64,000 nt of DNA from Gordionus sp. m RMFG-2023. Its lineage: Eukaryota; Nematomorpha; Gordioida; Chordodea; Parachordodidae. The DNA lies in contig NC_088776.1 in NCBI RefSeq assembly GCF_954871325.1, forward strand, positions 47,448,569 to 47,512,568, given 5' to 3'. Every line of letters begins with the position of its first letter. The stretch's first letter is position 1. The translations under genes and the position numbers were made by a program. Below, in pieces: positions 46,301 to 55,129 of this stretch. The notes below the pieces were generated by a model. That model had not been told where the DNA came from and did no database searches. It worked only from the letters and a program-made list of their open reading frames with translations.

Positions 46301-49300
46301 TTGAAAAATTAGACCCGATGCAAATCACTAATTTTAAATCTTACTCCTATTAGTGATTCATTAACTTAAAGTGTAAATGTTTCATTTTCTTTTAGATCAT
46401 GGCTACCACTCCAATCATGTTTTATTTTGAGCCGACGCCCACCAAGCGGCCCGATGAATACTGGTATACCATCTCGTTTAAGAAAGGAATACGACGAGGC
46501 TCTAAATGAACTAGATACACATATAACTAATTTAGAAAAAAAATTCGGAGTTTGTTTTCCTTATGCTGAGGATAATACCCTCTTTTCAATTGAGAATCCA
46601 AATGTATCCAATAATAATAGATCGAAATATGACATTAATCAAACGCTAAAGTTTTTATATTACCAGTTTAAAACTTCTCTTAACGTCATTCATAATAACA
46701 AAAAACGAAAGTCATCGGACTCACCTTACTCTAATAGTAATTCCCAAAAATATAATAAAAAATTATCTATTAAACACGCGAAAACCGATGTTTATAAATC
46801 ATCTCATTTCAAAATTGCGAAAGTCGAATCGGCTTCATCCACACATGTTAAAAGTAAGGTATATAAGGTAGATTCACTTCAATCATCTACCCACGAATTA
46901 TCTTCCACTTCTGATTATTCCAAAATTAAGAGTCGTCCGAAGGATAAATGCGCTGATATACCTCGAAATACTTTAATAGCCAAAGAAAAAGATATAGTGA
47001 ATTCGAAGCAGGAAACACAACATTCTTGTATAAACAAGGATTTACAAATCGCTTTAAATTTAGAGGAAGATGTCAAAAATAATGGAATTACATGTCAGAA
47101 TGAGAGCGATAAAAATGTTGGCGCCAAAAGTGAAAATCCCGCAATCGTCAAAGATATTCCGGAGGAGGTAGGAAATTCTATAGCCATAGCCAAACCATGT
47201 GCACATAGTTTGTCAAATATCATCGATCAAATGATACAAAATATAAAATCTGTAAAGACGAGTCTTTCTAGTAACAATTTGGATGCCAACCATATTGCAC
47301 CTGAAATCAACTCATTATCGTCTAGCAATTGCGTTATATTAAATGACACGGAAGATGGACTAAATTCAAATGACCATTTATTAAACGAGCCTCAAGTTTC
47401 TCCAAATTCATATGATGATCATATCGGAAGTTTTGCAAAAATTGATATGTCAAACATCGAGTTGAATAAAAGATTGGTTATCCAACTAAGTCCATTGCAA
47501 ATGAGCCAATATAAAGATTTATCTCACGTTATTTACAACGAAGATCGTGATAACTTGCATTCTCAAAATGTTGAAATAGCTGTCCCGAAAGAGGATCAAG
47601 TTCTTACGAATAATGATAGCCCTTTGTTTGAAGGCGCAATTGAAAATTTTCAGAATATTGATGATTTTGACGCATATGCTTATGATTTGATAGAAACTAA
47701 TAACGCTGGCACAAATGATCTAATGCTTAATTTAAATGATAGCAAAGAAAATGAAATATTGGAAGATATATCGGACGATGATTTAGACGCAACGATAATT
47801 AGGGAATCAAAATCTGGAAAAGCTATAAAAGAAGCTAAAGACGATTTAGTAAAGTCACATTTAGAAATTGATGATAGTTCGGTATTCAATCGTATAGAAG
47901 AAGGCACCTATAATGACGAAAGATTTAGCGAAGAAGATATAATGAAGGCGTTAGAGCACAAAAGGGAAACGATCATAAAGGATATTCAAGAATGTTTAAC
48001 CGAGTACCAATATGAAACAGATTTTTTGTCGAGATCCCAAGAGCTTACATCAGAGGTGAAGGGGAATGATAATTATGATAAGATCGAGGCCGAAAGGGAT
48101 TTGTTCCCAAGATCCGAAGGGCCATTAAATATCACGAATTTAAAAAGTGGGGAACTCAGAAAAGACGATACTGGTGCTAAGATTATAGAGGCTATTTATC
48201 AAGAAAGTGAAGGGACTGATATATTTATTGAATCTGTTTCGAAAAATCATGATATTCAAGTTTGTCGAGATTTGCAATCTAATATTTCATCTGATATCAC
48301 TATATTATCTATTCCTGGCTTAAATTTCAAAACTAGTGATAGGAATAAAGGGAACGATTTGCTACGAGAAATTAATGATAAAACCCTTAATTTACTTAAG
48401 GAAGATTCCGTCACAAAGGTTGACTATATTGAGCAAGAGGGTATCTTAACCGAAATAATCGATGTGGAAGAGATTGAAAGGTTATCCCCCAAGTTCATAG
48501 AAGACTACAGCACTAAAGTAATTATAAATTGTAACGTTTTCAAGGATCCACTTGCCAATGATATTTATAACATAGATGTATCTAATGTTTTAAATTCAGT
48601 AGATTCAAATATTTTGGGAGAATCACTAGCAACAGAAAATAATGAAAAGGTAAATATCTTTATCGGACGATTGAATTTATAAACATTTTAATTTGTTTTT
48701 TTTATTTGTGAAAAAACCAGTCTAAAATAGCTGGAAAGCAAAATTTTAATAGATTGATTAAAAAAAATACTCAAATTTATGGTATATTTTTATGCTAATC
48801 TCGGTTGCTACTCATTTATAGAATTTATTTACAAGACAAATCAAAATTTAAGGAAATTTATTATTATAGTTTACTAATGTTTTCTCTACTTTTTTAAGGT
48901 ATCAAAGGATAATGAAGATGAAGGCATAATTCAAACAAGTACATTAAAATCTTACGGTAATATTACATTTAAATCTTAATATTACGTTTTTAATAATTTA
49001 TATGCCCTAATAAGCGTAATCGCCGTTATCCAAGCCTGATTTCAAATTATTTATAGGCCTCTTTTTTATAAAGCTTCGGCTGCTTATTACAAATTAAGAC
49101 AATTTTCCTAGAAAAATCAAAAAATACATTTATTTTTTTCAACGAAAAAACACCATATTTCCACATCTTCAATTGAACATATTAAATTACTTTTAATTAG
49201 TGTTGTTAAACGGCTCACTTTTAAAAACGGCGGACTCAATATTTTATCCAGTTATATTTTATTGAAAATAATTTTTCATCAAAATATTTATTTAAAACAT

Positions 49301-52300
49301 TGTACAACAAAAGCTTTTTAGCCTTTGAAGGTTGACCTCTTCATCGTTTTTGCTTGTAATTTTGGTACTAGGCATAATACATTTCTATAAACATGAGCCC
49401 AATACATGGCAATTGATTTGTTGCCAAACCCCAAAGTAAAGCCATTGTCAATGGCTTTGCAGCATCTGATATTAATACTTCTATTTTACAATGTCCAGAT
49501 ATCTGTTTAACCCTCTCAATTAAAGATTTAAAAACAAATTAATAATCTTCTGTTTTTCATTATAACACACTTCAACTCAAATGATGGAAAGAAATGTTCT
49601 GCATCACCCCGCCACATTTTATAGATGGCATCCGCATGAATCTTAGTTGAAAGACTGGCTAGATTGAAGGATCCTTTTGTAGATATAAAAAATCTAAATA
49701 AATAGTTGAAAGACTGGCTAGATTGAAGGATCCTTTTGTAGATATAAAAAATCTAAATAAAGCTTTATCATCATTTATTTCAAAATTTTCAGATTGGTAT
49801 TAATGCTTTTTCAGTAAGCCATTCTTCCAATTCGCTTACACCTTTAAGTCCATATTTTTTTGTCTTTAGTCTCATTAAAAAATTTCTTATTACATCACTA
49901 AGAATTTCGAGAATGTTACATTATCATATAAAGAAGATAAATTCTTGCAGTAAGTACATTGCTTTCTTCTTTTTTTAAACTAAATTCTCATCTAAAATAA
50001 ATAATAAATAGTGTAAAAAAATTAAACTCCCAAATAAAAAAAAACTGTAAAATTAATTGACTGATTTAAAATTTGCCAAATTATTTTAAACACTACCCGG
50101 ATCAATAAAAAACTTGAAAATTAAATATTTACTTCCCAAACTGCCTTTTTTGATTTTTGCCCATTTGTTTATAAAAAAGCCCGAATAATTTGTTAAATAT
50201 AATTATCAATACATTTAATATTAATTTTCGAAATTCGTGAATGTCAACTATCTTAAGGTTAAAGTCTAAATGCATGTACCAGATAATATATCTTACTATA
50301 TGTACGTAATAATTACCCAGCCTAAGGAAAATCATGCATTGCTTCTGCCTCCATATGATTGTTATGTCACTAATATACACTTAAAATATTAAATTATTTT
50401 AAACATGAATTATATCTATAAATCTGGTTTTGAAATGAAATCGTTTTAATTTTTATTCTGCTAGTATTTAAATGTTAGTAAATTTGTGCAATTAATAAAT
50501 ATAACAATATTTTATTTTAACGGTTCAAAATATATAAACATATACCTAATTTCTCCTTTTACACTTTTTAAATCAGATATATCTGAAGAGTCTGGTAATG
50601 AAAAATCGTTAATTCTTTCTCCTTTGAATTATTGCAAGCAGTTTTTAAATATTAATAATAGCTCATTAATTTTCAAAGATCGTTCCTTGCTTAATAGTCC
50701 ATTAGATAAAAACAATTGTATAGATGATAACCACAACAAAATTGATACAATTTGTTTGTCGCCAACTTCTGAAGCTAATACTTATCAAACTAATACCAAT
50801 CAAATATTAATGGATGGTGTTAGTAATATTGAGGATATTGTTGTGATAAACACTGTGCAATCATATAATTTTTTAACTCAAGACATAATTAAAAATGATA
50901 CCTTAACAGCGACAGATAGCAGTTTAAATCAAGCACAATATACTGTTCCTAGTTCTTTAGTCTATAATAGCGGGATAACTAGTGGTAATGATAACACGGT
51001 AAATGATTATGGCGAAGACAGTAGCGATATTCAAATACTGGATGTGATTATAGATAATATAAGTTCGTTTCTTACTAAAAGTCCCTCCTCAGGTTTGGAC
51101 GAATTAAACCTTTTACGAAGGAAACCAAAATGCATAGCCAAGAAAGAAATTTTAAGTGATGATCAACTGATCAAATATAACAAACAAAACCTAATAAATA
51201 ATGATGTGGAATGTTCAATTGATGCTATAGATATTCCTGGAGAATTATTTAATCAAGTAATTATTACAATTTTAAGCATTTATAACTGCTTTATTTACAA
51301 TGATTTTGTAATTGTAATTTTAATGCCCTTCGAGATCATCGTATTATCAACATTTCTAGAATTAAATTTTTTGTATTGCTATTTTTTTTTTAGAATTTAC
51401 CATCCAACCTGAAAAATAGTATGGATAAGCAAAGCGAACATAGCGATAGCGAAGCCGCTTCTAATCAATTAAATCTCGAGTCTCTCTTGAAAACCGTAAG
51501 CCTATATTACTTATAATATTAAATTATTTATTCTTTTAAAAATATTTCTCGCGCTTAAAGATTGAGTTGAGGATTAAAGGTTATATAAAAGAGCAGATGA
51601 ATTTAAAAGACAAAGATGGTCTTCTTGCAACTGGCGATACACCTATTACTCCCATAGCCAATTTAAAAATCAAGGATGTTCTAGCTGCAACTGATGATAA
51701 ATCTATTATTCCCATCCCTAACTTAAACCTTTTAAGAGATAATATTGGCCATAAGAATCCAATTGTCACACCTATGAATAATGAAAATCATTTTGATATT
51801 GTCATTCCCGCAGAACCAATTATTAATGCAAATTGTATCCAAATACCATCAACATCTGAAGATGATCCAATGAATATGATAAAGGTTAATGGAAAAAGGG
51901 ATAAAAAAAAATATTTAGATAAAAAAGCGCTAAAGGAAATTATGATTAACATTCATTCGCACTATAAGACGCAATTGGAAGATGCAAATAAAGAATTTAG
52001 TTAGCTCTTTACTTTTTTACCCTTTTCAGCCCAATAATTTCAAGTGTTGCAAAATCGTCTAATTTAAACACCGACTCCCCCAAAATATTGAAACCGACGA
52101 ATCAGAATCCATTCGATTTTGTAACATTAGTTGCAAGTTAACATTATTAATGATTAAAAATAGGGCTGCATAATATAGACCCATGTCGATATTGGTCTTG
52201 AAGTGAGTACAGCTGATATTTTCACAAAATCAATCCGATAGGAATTTATTATGGTAGTTTGAATTTTTGCAAATATGTTAACTTGGAACCCAGTTTAATA

Positions 52301-55129
52301 TACTCTAACCTTTAAAATTCGGAACTCGAACCTCGTATTGATTTTTTTTTTAAATAATAAAAAAATTAAGAATTGATTAATATATATAAAAATTAATTTA
52401 ATAAATCTTTTATAATATAATTTTTATTTAATCTTAATATTCATAATTATTTTATTTACTTTTAATCTTTTTTTAAATTAAAGCCATTATACTATATACT
52501 ATAATTAAATATTTATATTTTTGCCGGTTATAGTACTATTTTTAAGAAAAATTTAAAACTAAAGCAAAACATTTATAAATTAAAATTATAATATTATGCA
52601 ATTAGAACTAGAGGAATTAATAGTTCTCTTCCAATCTTTTGAGAGCCTATTTTTCACTTTAGTGTGGAATCAACATTTACACAAGAGAATGGGATAAGTT
52701 AGGATTAATTTTTCTCTCCCATAAGATTTCCCTATATATTAAAAAATTGCATATCCCTAAAATAAAAATTAGGAAAACTTTATGCCCGAAAGCAATGGCT
52801 TTTTAAATAAATTACTTTTTATTGTGATCGTATCCTACGTACGATTAGTGAGAGCCATAGTTCGGTCTTTAGCTTATTTTTTAAAAACTAAATCTAAGAT
52901 GCAATGACCATATTAGTCTGGATTGATTTTATTTTTTAATACATATATAAAGCAAAATACCATTTTCCCGCCAAGATTTTATTACGGTTATCTGACCTTT
53001 ATAATATTTTTTAAAGGAAAATATCATAATATTGAATTCGTCAAGTTTAAGTTTTATTTCAGAAATTACGTCCCAAAAATTTTTGAATGAGCTGCTTCTT
53101 CCCCGGCCCATAAATTTTTTTAGTCAGCCTTTTGAAGATTTTTTCTAAGAAATTTTGTGGAAATTTCAAGGGATTTTTTGATTATTATTTCATATTTTGA
53201 ACTTTTTTTAAAAAAAAAAATCTTATGGATAGTGTTGTTAAATAAGTGGGATCCTTACTTTTACCGATCGGCCCCTTGCTGTTTTAGCCAATTACTTTCT
53301 ATATTATTTCTACTTACTAATTTTATTTTAACTTATGTAAGCTTTTGAATTTATAACTGTATATTATTTTTTTTTACCTTTTATGATAGAATTTTCATTG
53401 CATCTGGTATTATAATTTACTAAGTTTATCATACCTCTTCATTATTAACTAAATTATTCAATGTTAAAAAAATTTGAGTCATAGTTAACTTTGTATAGGT
53501 TAGCTCGTCGCTATATTTTTAATAACTATCTTTTTAACCTTTTTTTTAAATTCCTATGTACACATTATTTTTATACCACATAGATATTATTGTATATGAT
53601 CAGATTTCTTTCCTATGAACTTTTCTTAAGAACCCGGGTCAGGGCGGACCTAGATAAAATATTGGCTGCAGGTGGGACCTTACCGAAACATTTTGATTTT
53701 GAAGGTCTTTAGCAAGATAACTACATATGATTCAAAAAAAAATATTCAAATAATATATAAAGTTAATCCCTTTTCTATTATTCCTTTCGTCTTTAAAATA
53801 AGTAAAGGATACAATTTATAACTTATTTAAATATCGAAGTCGGATCGTTTTAAAAAATGTCGGGTTAATGAAAATAAAAGCCGATCGTTTGCAGCCCTAT
53901 TTAGAAATAGGAACTAAGAAAATGAAGATATATAAAAACATTTAATTGGGCAATTTTTTAGATTATCGGCATACTAGCAGATATATAAAAACATTTAATT
54001 GGGCAATTTTTTAGATTATCGGCATACTAGCTTAAAATTACACTTCGAATTAGAAAAAGATGACCTCAAGAGTATTTTTACGGAACAAATAAGTGCTCTT
54101 CAAAATCAAATAATTGAAAACAAGAAAAAACAATGGGTAATGTTAATTATAGTTTTTTTTAAAGTTTAAGATTTATTTTTGTTCACTAGTTTCAACATAA
54201 TACTTTTAGATACAATTTGCGGATTTTATCCCACTAACCCTTCCGCCCATTGTTTTAAATATTCAGCTTGTCCATTCATGATCTTGCTAAAAAAAAATCC
54301 CGCCTACCTAATATTTTATTTTCAGCCCTCGTGTTTGCAAATAATTTGATACTTAATATATTACTTATAAAATTTGCAATATTTTTAAAATAAGAAAATG
54401 TTAAACCCACTCATTCGTTAAAATAATTTTGACTTTTATCCCGCTCTCCCCTAAAAATCCGCATTTTGCAAACCTCGATTATTTATTAAATACAATTTTT
54501 TTGCTTATTTATAGTGCGTAAGTTGTTTTAAGCAAGCCTTCTCTTATTGCTGTATCGGAGTATGGTATTGTAGTGTCCACTGCCAACGTAATAACTGGCC
54601 TCTTCATAAAGAGAATTGTGTCGAATACAAGAATAAAGTGGTGGCTACACCTGTTAACCCGAACAATATTTTTCATAATTATAAAAATTTGAGTAATCCA
54701 AACACATCGAGTTTTAATAACAACAATGTGATAAGAACTGGCAATTTTAACAACCGGCTTCCATATTTGCACCAAAATTCCATTCCACAAATATATAGCA
54801 ATACTACCCCCTCTTATTATAATAACATTGATACCAATAACAACACAAATGTAAGTAGCATGATTCATTATCCTTCCAATATTCGCGGTAGACAAAACAT
54901 GACTTCCAGAATGCTATTTCCACCATGCGTTCAGAATTCTAATATATTAGGGTCTAGTATTCCATATATTTCTACTAATTCTAATCCCCAAATAAGACGT
55001 TACTTGGAAAAAGAAAATACGAATCATTTGCTTAACATCCCTAATTTTAATACTATGAACAGCGATAAACATAAAGAATCTCACACATATTTTTCTCCGC
55101 CAACAAAAATGCCTAGGTTGAATAATTAG
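33868..55129 (+). CDS. ZMYND8: ZMYND8-like chromatin reader (PHD-bromodomain-PWWP-MYND), 15 exons, 1871 aa
   Basis: Exons: 33868-34344, 39899-40126, 40253-40370, 41263-41345, 42970-43057, 43196-43393, 45047-45143, 45862-45918, 46396-48649, 48899-48956, 50577-51256, 51394-51495, 51561-51999, 54015-54136, 54515-55129. All junctions are GT/AG, phases agree, and the sum is 5616 nt including the stop. Domains: PHD 160-235, bromodomain about 236-362, Cys finger 365-389, PWWP about 390-470, a helix with KKFGV near 500, a long acidic linker, a coiled coil before MYND, MYND 1668-1702, and an Asn-rich tail. Human ZMYND8 shares the domain order, the KIAEAE motif after the PHD, and text at each module. 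The family reads histone marks in the nucleus and recruits corepressors through MYND. Human ZMYND8 is about 1190 residues, so the linker here is much longer. The start is the first in-frame ATG of exon 1; a further 5' exon cannot be excluded. Confidence 0.88.
34601..34814. repeat. Tandem duplication of about 106 bp in intron 1
   Basis: The unit from TGGTTTTTATTTTCTTAATA to CTTGCCAAGCCTCCC occurs twice head to tail (about 34601-34706 and 34707-34814), with roughly nine in ten bases identical. It contains no coding signal. Confidence 0.8.
35150..35690 (+). pseudogene. ZMYM1-like hAT transposase C-terminal fragment in intron 1
   Basis: The open piece at 35370-35597 reads HLAEFYSADINISEGQLISE then FRSLYERLIQLEYIP. 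This matches the region before the dimerisation domain in ZMYM1/TTF-type hATs (..L..FY..D+.....L..E...W). Just past a frameshift comes FSSLRIIKTYIGPH and, shifted again, WFILNIHLDL, equivalent to the CERSFS.L..IKTYLRSTM and ALLNIH motif. Upstream from 35100 a basic text, LTSASLDLHQDKRIIPI, may be an earlier block. The same transposase group built the element at 11.2-13.2 kb. No terminal repeats were found. Confidence 0.6.
38052..38257. mobile_element. MITE with about 48-bp inverted repeats and TA flanks, intron 1
   Basis: The left arm GTGCGCACAAATTGAACGTT (continuing to AAACGCAA) pairs with the right arm TTTGCGTTTTGAAACACTGC onward to GCCCAC. About 40 of 48 positions are complementary. TA lies at both ends, consistent with Tc1/mariner-type insertion. 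About 206 bp including the TAs, with no coding. Confidence 0.75.
38624..38872. mobile_element. hAT MITE X1, 249 bp, perfect 8-bp duplication, intron 1
   Basis: Begins ATAGTGATCTGCATCGGG and ends CCGGGTTGCAGATCTCT. The flanks are identical AGTTTACA (38616-38623 and 38873-38880). The interior carries GGCCCGACCCGAA-type text. The same family, in opposite orientation, is at 46033-46331. Confidence 0.85.
39899..40126 (+). CDS. ZMYND8: ZMYND8-like exon 2: PHD finger
   Basis: Residues 160-235, starting VEYWDPFCWICH. The zinc ligands are C167, C170, C194, C197, H202, C205, C231 and C234 (CWIC ... CHIC, FHRRC ... CPEC). This is the PHD Cys4-His-Cys3 pattern with the CWVCH start of ZMYND8. The spacing is unusual: 23 residues between the first and second pair (about 8 in human) and 25 between C205 and C231 (about 12 in human), so both loops are enlarged. 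The next exon begins KIAEAE, identical to human immediately after its PHD, which fixes the register. The family PHD reads histone H3 tails together with the bromodomain. Confidence 0.88.
40253..43393 (+). CDS. ZMYND8: ZMYND8-like exons 3-6: bromodomain and following Cys finger
   Basis: Exons 40253-40370, 41263-41345, 42970-43057 and 43196-43393 encode residues 236-397. Helical blocks include RERLNKLLYYAFNRTRRK, YFPMDPDYVVKPMNFNNI (compare [20 protein letters not shown] in human), SLISDIKYLYHNTAIFYG (compare FLADAKWILHNCIIYNGG) and LVEKVCKEEVSEIEACSECY (compare IKICEHEMNEIEVCPECY). The acetyl-lysine anchor Asn of human falls on Tyr330. The finger after the bromodomain keeps C365, C368, C385 and H389, with His and Ser at two positions that are Cys in human. 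The 88-nt exon at 42970 is short but its phases fit both neighbours exactly. Confidence 0.85.
41346..42969. other. Intron 4: one MITE, no other gene
   Basis: Apart from the TA-flanked MITE at 41904-42462, this intron is AT-rich. An ISVQDCERYFSHVKEYIN-like open stretch at 42050 lies inside the MITE and was rejected as an exon. Confidence 0.6.
41902..42464. mobile_element. MITE with about 60-bp inverted repeats and TA flanks, intron 4
   Basis: The left end CAGGGTTTACCATTGTTTTC continues through AGAGCACAAAATATGTAAAC. The right end, read inverted, is CAGGGTTTGCTGTTGTTTTC through AGAGCACAAAATACGTAAAC. About 55 of 63 positions match, with TA on each side (41902-41903 and 42463-42464). A Tc1/mariner-like MITE, 559 bp between the TAs. 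Confidence 0.85.
43394..45046. other. Intron 6: decayed repeats, no other gene
   Basis: Besides the MITE at 43566, the text GATGCGAAATCTCTCAATTT onward at 43869-43915 resembles one arm of the fold-back MITE at 13.55 kb. A GA microsatellite (44814-44828) follows. No exon candidates. Confidence 0.55.
43566..43759. mobile_element. Diverged palindromic hAT MITE, intron 6
   Basis: Starts TAGTATTGTTAAAAACGGCT and ends GCAGTTTAATAATACTA. The inner text (ATTTTGCTCATTGATG, CTTGCGTAACATTGT) matches the MITEs at 17595 and 30329 weakly. About 194 bp. Confidence 0.6.
45047..45918 (+). CDS. ZMYND8: ZMYND8-like exons 7-8: PWWP domain
   Basis: Exons 45047-45143 and 45862-45918, with the start of the domain in exon 6 and its end in exon 9, encode the PWWP. 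It begins LHTLVWGKMKGYPFWPGKVV (human: [20 protein letters not shown]), then an Asn/Ser/Thr-rich loop of about 25 residues that human lacks, then IKLDVRFFGKHDKSWLPLQS (human: VDARFFGQHDRAWVPINN). The YPFWP motif and the FFG.HD..W.P strand are kept, so the Tudor-like barrel should form. In this family the PWWP binds nucleosomal DNA and methylated histone tails. The loop is coded by the 3' half of exon 7 and may be a slippage-driven insert. Confidence 0.88.
46033..46331. mobile_element. hAT MITE X2, 299 bp, intron 8
   Basis: Begins AGAGATCTGCAAAAG and ends GATGCAAATCACTAA. The flanks TTCTAAAT (46025-46032) and TTTTAAAT (46332-46339) match at 7 of 8. The interior repeats CGGGCCGGGCT. It is the same family as the MITE at 38624, inserted in the opposite orientation. 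It ends about 60 bp before the acceptor of exon 9. Confidence 0.8.
46396..48649 (+). CDS. ZMYND8: ZMYND8-like exon 9: post-PWWP helix and long acidic linker
   Basis: Residues 450-1200 in one 2254-nt exon with no break. The first 60 residues finish the PWWP (SWLPLQSCFILSRRPPSG) and include YDEALNELDTHITNLEKKFG, matching the helix before RRKFGV in human ZMYND8. Then comes a basic stretch (NNKKRKSSDSPYSNSNSQKY), Ser/Lys-rich text, and a long Asp/Glu/Asn-rich region without predicted fold (DISDDDLDATII, EEDIMKALEHKRETIIKDIQ). Human ZMYND8 has only a few hundred residues here. An antisense open frame inside it is a shadow. Confidence 0.85.
48899..51999 (+). CDS. ZMYND8: ZMYND8-like exons 10-13: disordered linker and pre-MYND region
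   Basis: Exons 48899-48956, 50577-51256, 51394-51495 and 51561-51999 (residues 1201-1626). They encode Ser/Asn/Asp-rich linker; no domain is recognised until the end, where ALKEIMINIHSHYKTQLEDA looks like the coiled coil that precedes MYND in the family. Exon 13 contains two 20-residue units, KDGLLATGDTPITPIANL and KDVLAATDDKSIIPIPNL. Assignment rests on unbroken phase through four junctions and on the 3' coiled coil. Exon 10 (58 nt) is the least certain on its own. Confidence 0.75.
49198..49262. mobile_element. Left half of a palindromic hAT MITE, intron 10
   Basis: TAGTGTTGTTAAACGGCTCA followed by CGGACTCAATATTTTATCCA matches the left arms of the MITEs at 17595 and 30329. The right arm is absent and the decayed MULE sequence begins shortly after. 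Confidence 0.6.
49380..49920 (-). pseudogene. Mutator-like (MULE) transposase fragment, intron 10
   Basis: Minus-strand text: LMRLKTKKYGLKGVSELEEW, then FFISTKGSFNLASLSTKIHA and DAIYKMWRG, then AEHFFPSFELKCVIMKNRRL, then LIERVKQISGHCKIEVLISD and AAKPLTMALLWGLATNQLPC. The HADA.YK motif (family form H.DATYK), the FH.FGL.LC strand and a later SDA block followed by a WAHV-like end mark the MULE catalytic region. The usual second acidic block is recognisable as LISDAA. Frameshifts occur, and a 57-bp direct duplication (49647-49760) doubles the FISTKGSF part. No ends were found. Confidence 0.7.
49647..49760. repeat. 57-bp tandem duplication inside the MULE fragment
   Basis: AGTTGAAAGACTGGCTAGAT onward to AAAATCTAAATAA occurs twice, head to tail, without visible change. 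Identity suggests it is recent compared with the decay of the surrounding MULE. Confidence 0.85.
52000..54014. other. Intron 13: possible 1.7-kb element, no other gene
   Basis: Short inverted tips AATAGGGCTGCA (52159) and TGCAGCCCTATT (ending about 53902) lie 1.74 kb apart and could be the ends of a MITE-like element. A target duplication is not clear. A TAGTGTTGTTAAAT tip occurs at 53230. Open frames at 52929-53111 and 53157-53348 have no family signal. Confidence 0.4.
53930..54034. repeat. 53-bp tandem duplication containing a splice acceptor
   Basis: The unit running from AGATATATAAAAACATTTAA through CAATTTTTTAGATTATCGGC to ATACTAGC is present twice in direct tandem (about 53930-53980 and 53981-54032) with no visible difference. 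Each copy carries the same TTTTTTAG acceptor. Exon 14 begins at the downstream copy (54015). If the upstream copy were used, the reading frame would meet a TAG after about 17 codons. Confidence 0.85.
54015..54136 (+). CDS. ZMYND8: ZMYND8-like exon 14: coiled coil before MYND
   Basis: Residues 1628-1667, in frame with exon 13 by phase 1. Reads YRHTSLKLHFELEKDDLKSI then FTEQISALQNQIIENKKKQW. The KKKQW end is shared with human ZMYND8, where it directly precedes the first MYND cysteine (KKKQWC). Helix heptads suggest a coiled coil for dimerisation. The upstream acceptor lies in a tandem duplication (see separate entry). Confidence 0.85.
54515..55129 (+). CDS. ZMYND8: ZMYND8-like exon 15: MYND finger and Asn-rich C terminus
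   Basis: Residues 1668-1871 and the TAG stop at 55127. The MYND core reads CVSCFKQAFSYCCIGVWYCS then VHCQRNNWPLHKENC. All zinc ligands are present: C1668, C1671, C1679, C1680, C1686, C1690, H1698 and C1702. The WP.H..NC end is as in human (WPEHMKSC). MYND in this family binds PxLxP-like peptides of corepressors. The remaining 165 residues are Asn/Tyr/Ser-rich and low in order, ending MPRLNN. No AATAAA was seen close behind the stop. The antisense open frames are shadows. Confidence 0.9.
   Translation, partial: CVSCFKQAFSYCCIGVWYCSVHCQRNNWPLHKENCVEYKNKVVATPVNPNNIFHNYKNLSNPNTSSFNNNNVIRTGNFNNRLPYLHQNSIPQIYSNTTPSYYNNIDTNNNTNVSSMIHYPSNIRGRQNMTSRMLFPPCVQNSNILGSSIPYISTNSNPQIRRYLEKENTNHLLNIPNFNTMNSDKHKESHTYFSPPTKMPRLNN

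Larger units (their letters stand above)
48957..50576. other. Intron 10: hosts a MITE end and a Mutator-like fragment
   Basis: Contains the left half of a palindromic MITE (49198) and the MULE fragment (49380-49920) listed separately. The remainder, including the minus-strand open frame at 50129-50380, gives no family signal. Confidence 0.55.

Noticed and set aside
47680-47907. Antisense ORF inside exon 9
   Set aside because: Shadow of the acidic linker (Asp/Glu codons read backwards as Ser/Leu/Ile); no domain, and opposite to the supported gene.
53157-53348. Additional ZMYND8-like exon in intron 13
   Set aside because: Phases of exons 13 and 14 already join and the open stretch has no family similarity.
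52158-53905. A 1.7-kb transposon filling intron 13
   Set aside because: Only short inverted tips (AATAGGGCTGCA) match; flanks TTAAAAAT and TTAGAAAT are offset and no coding content is recognisable. Kept only as a note within the intron entry.
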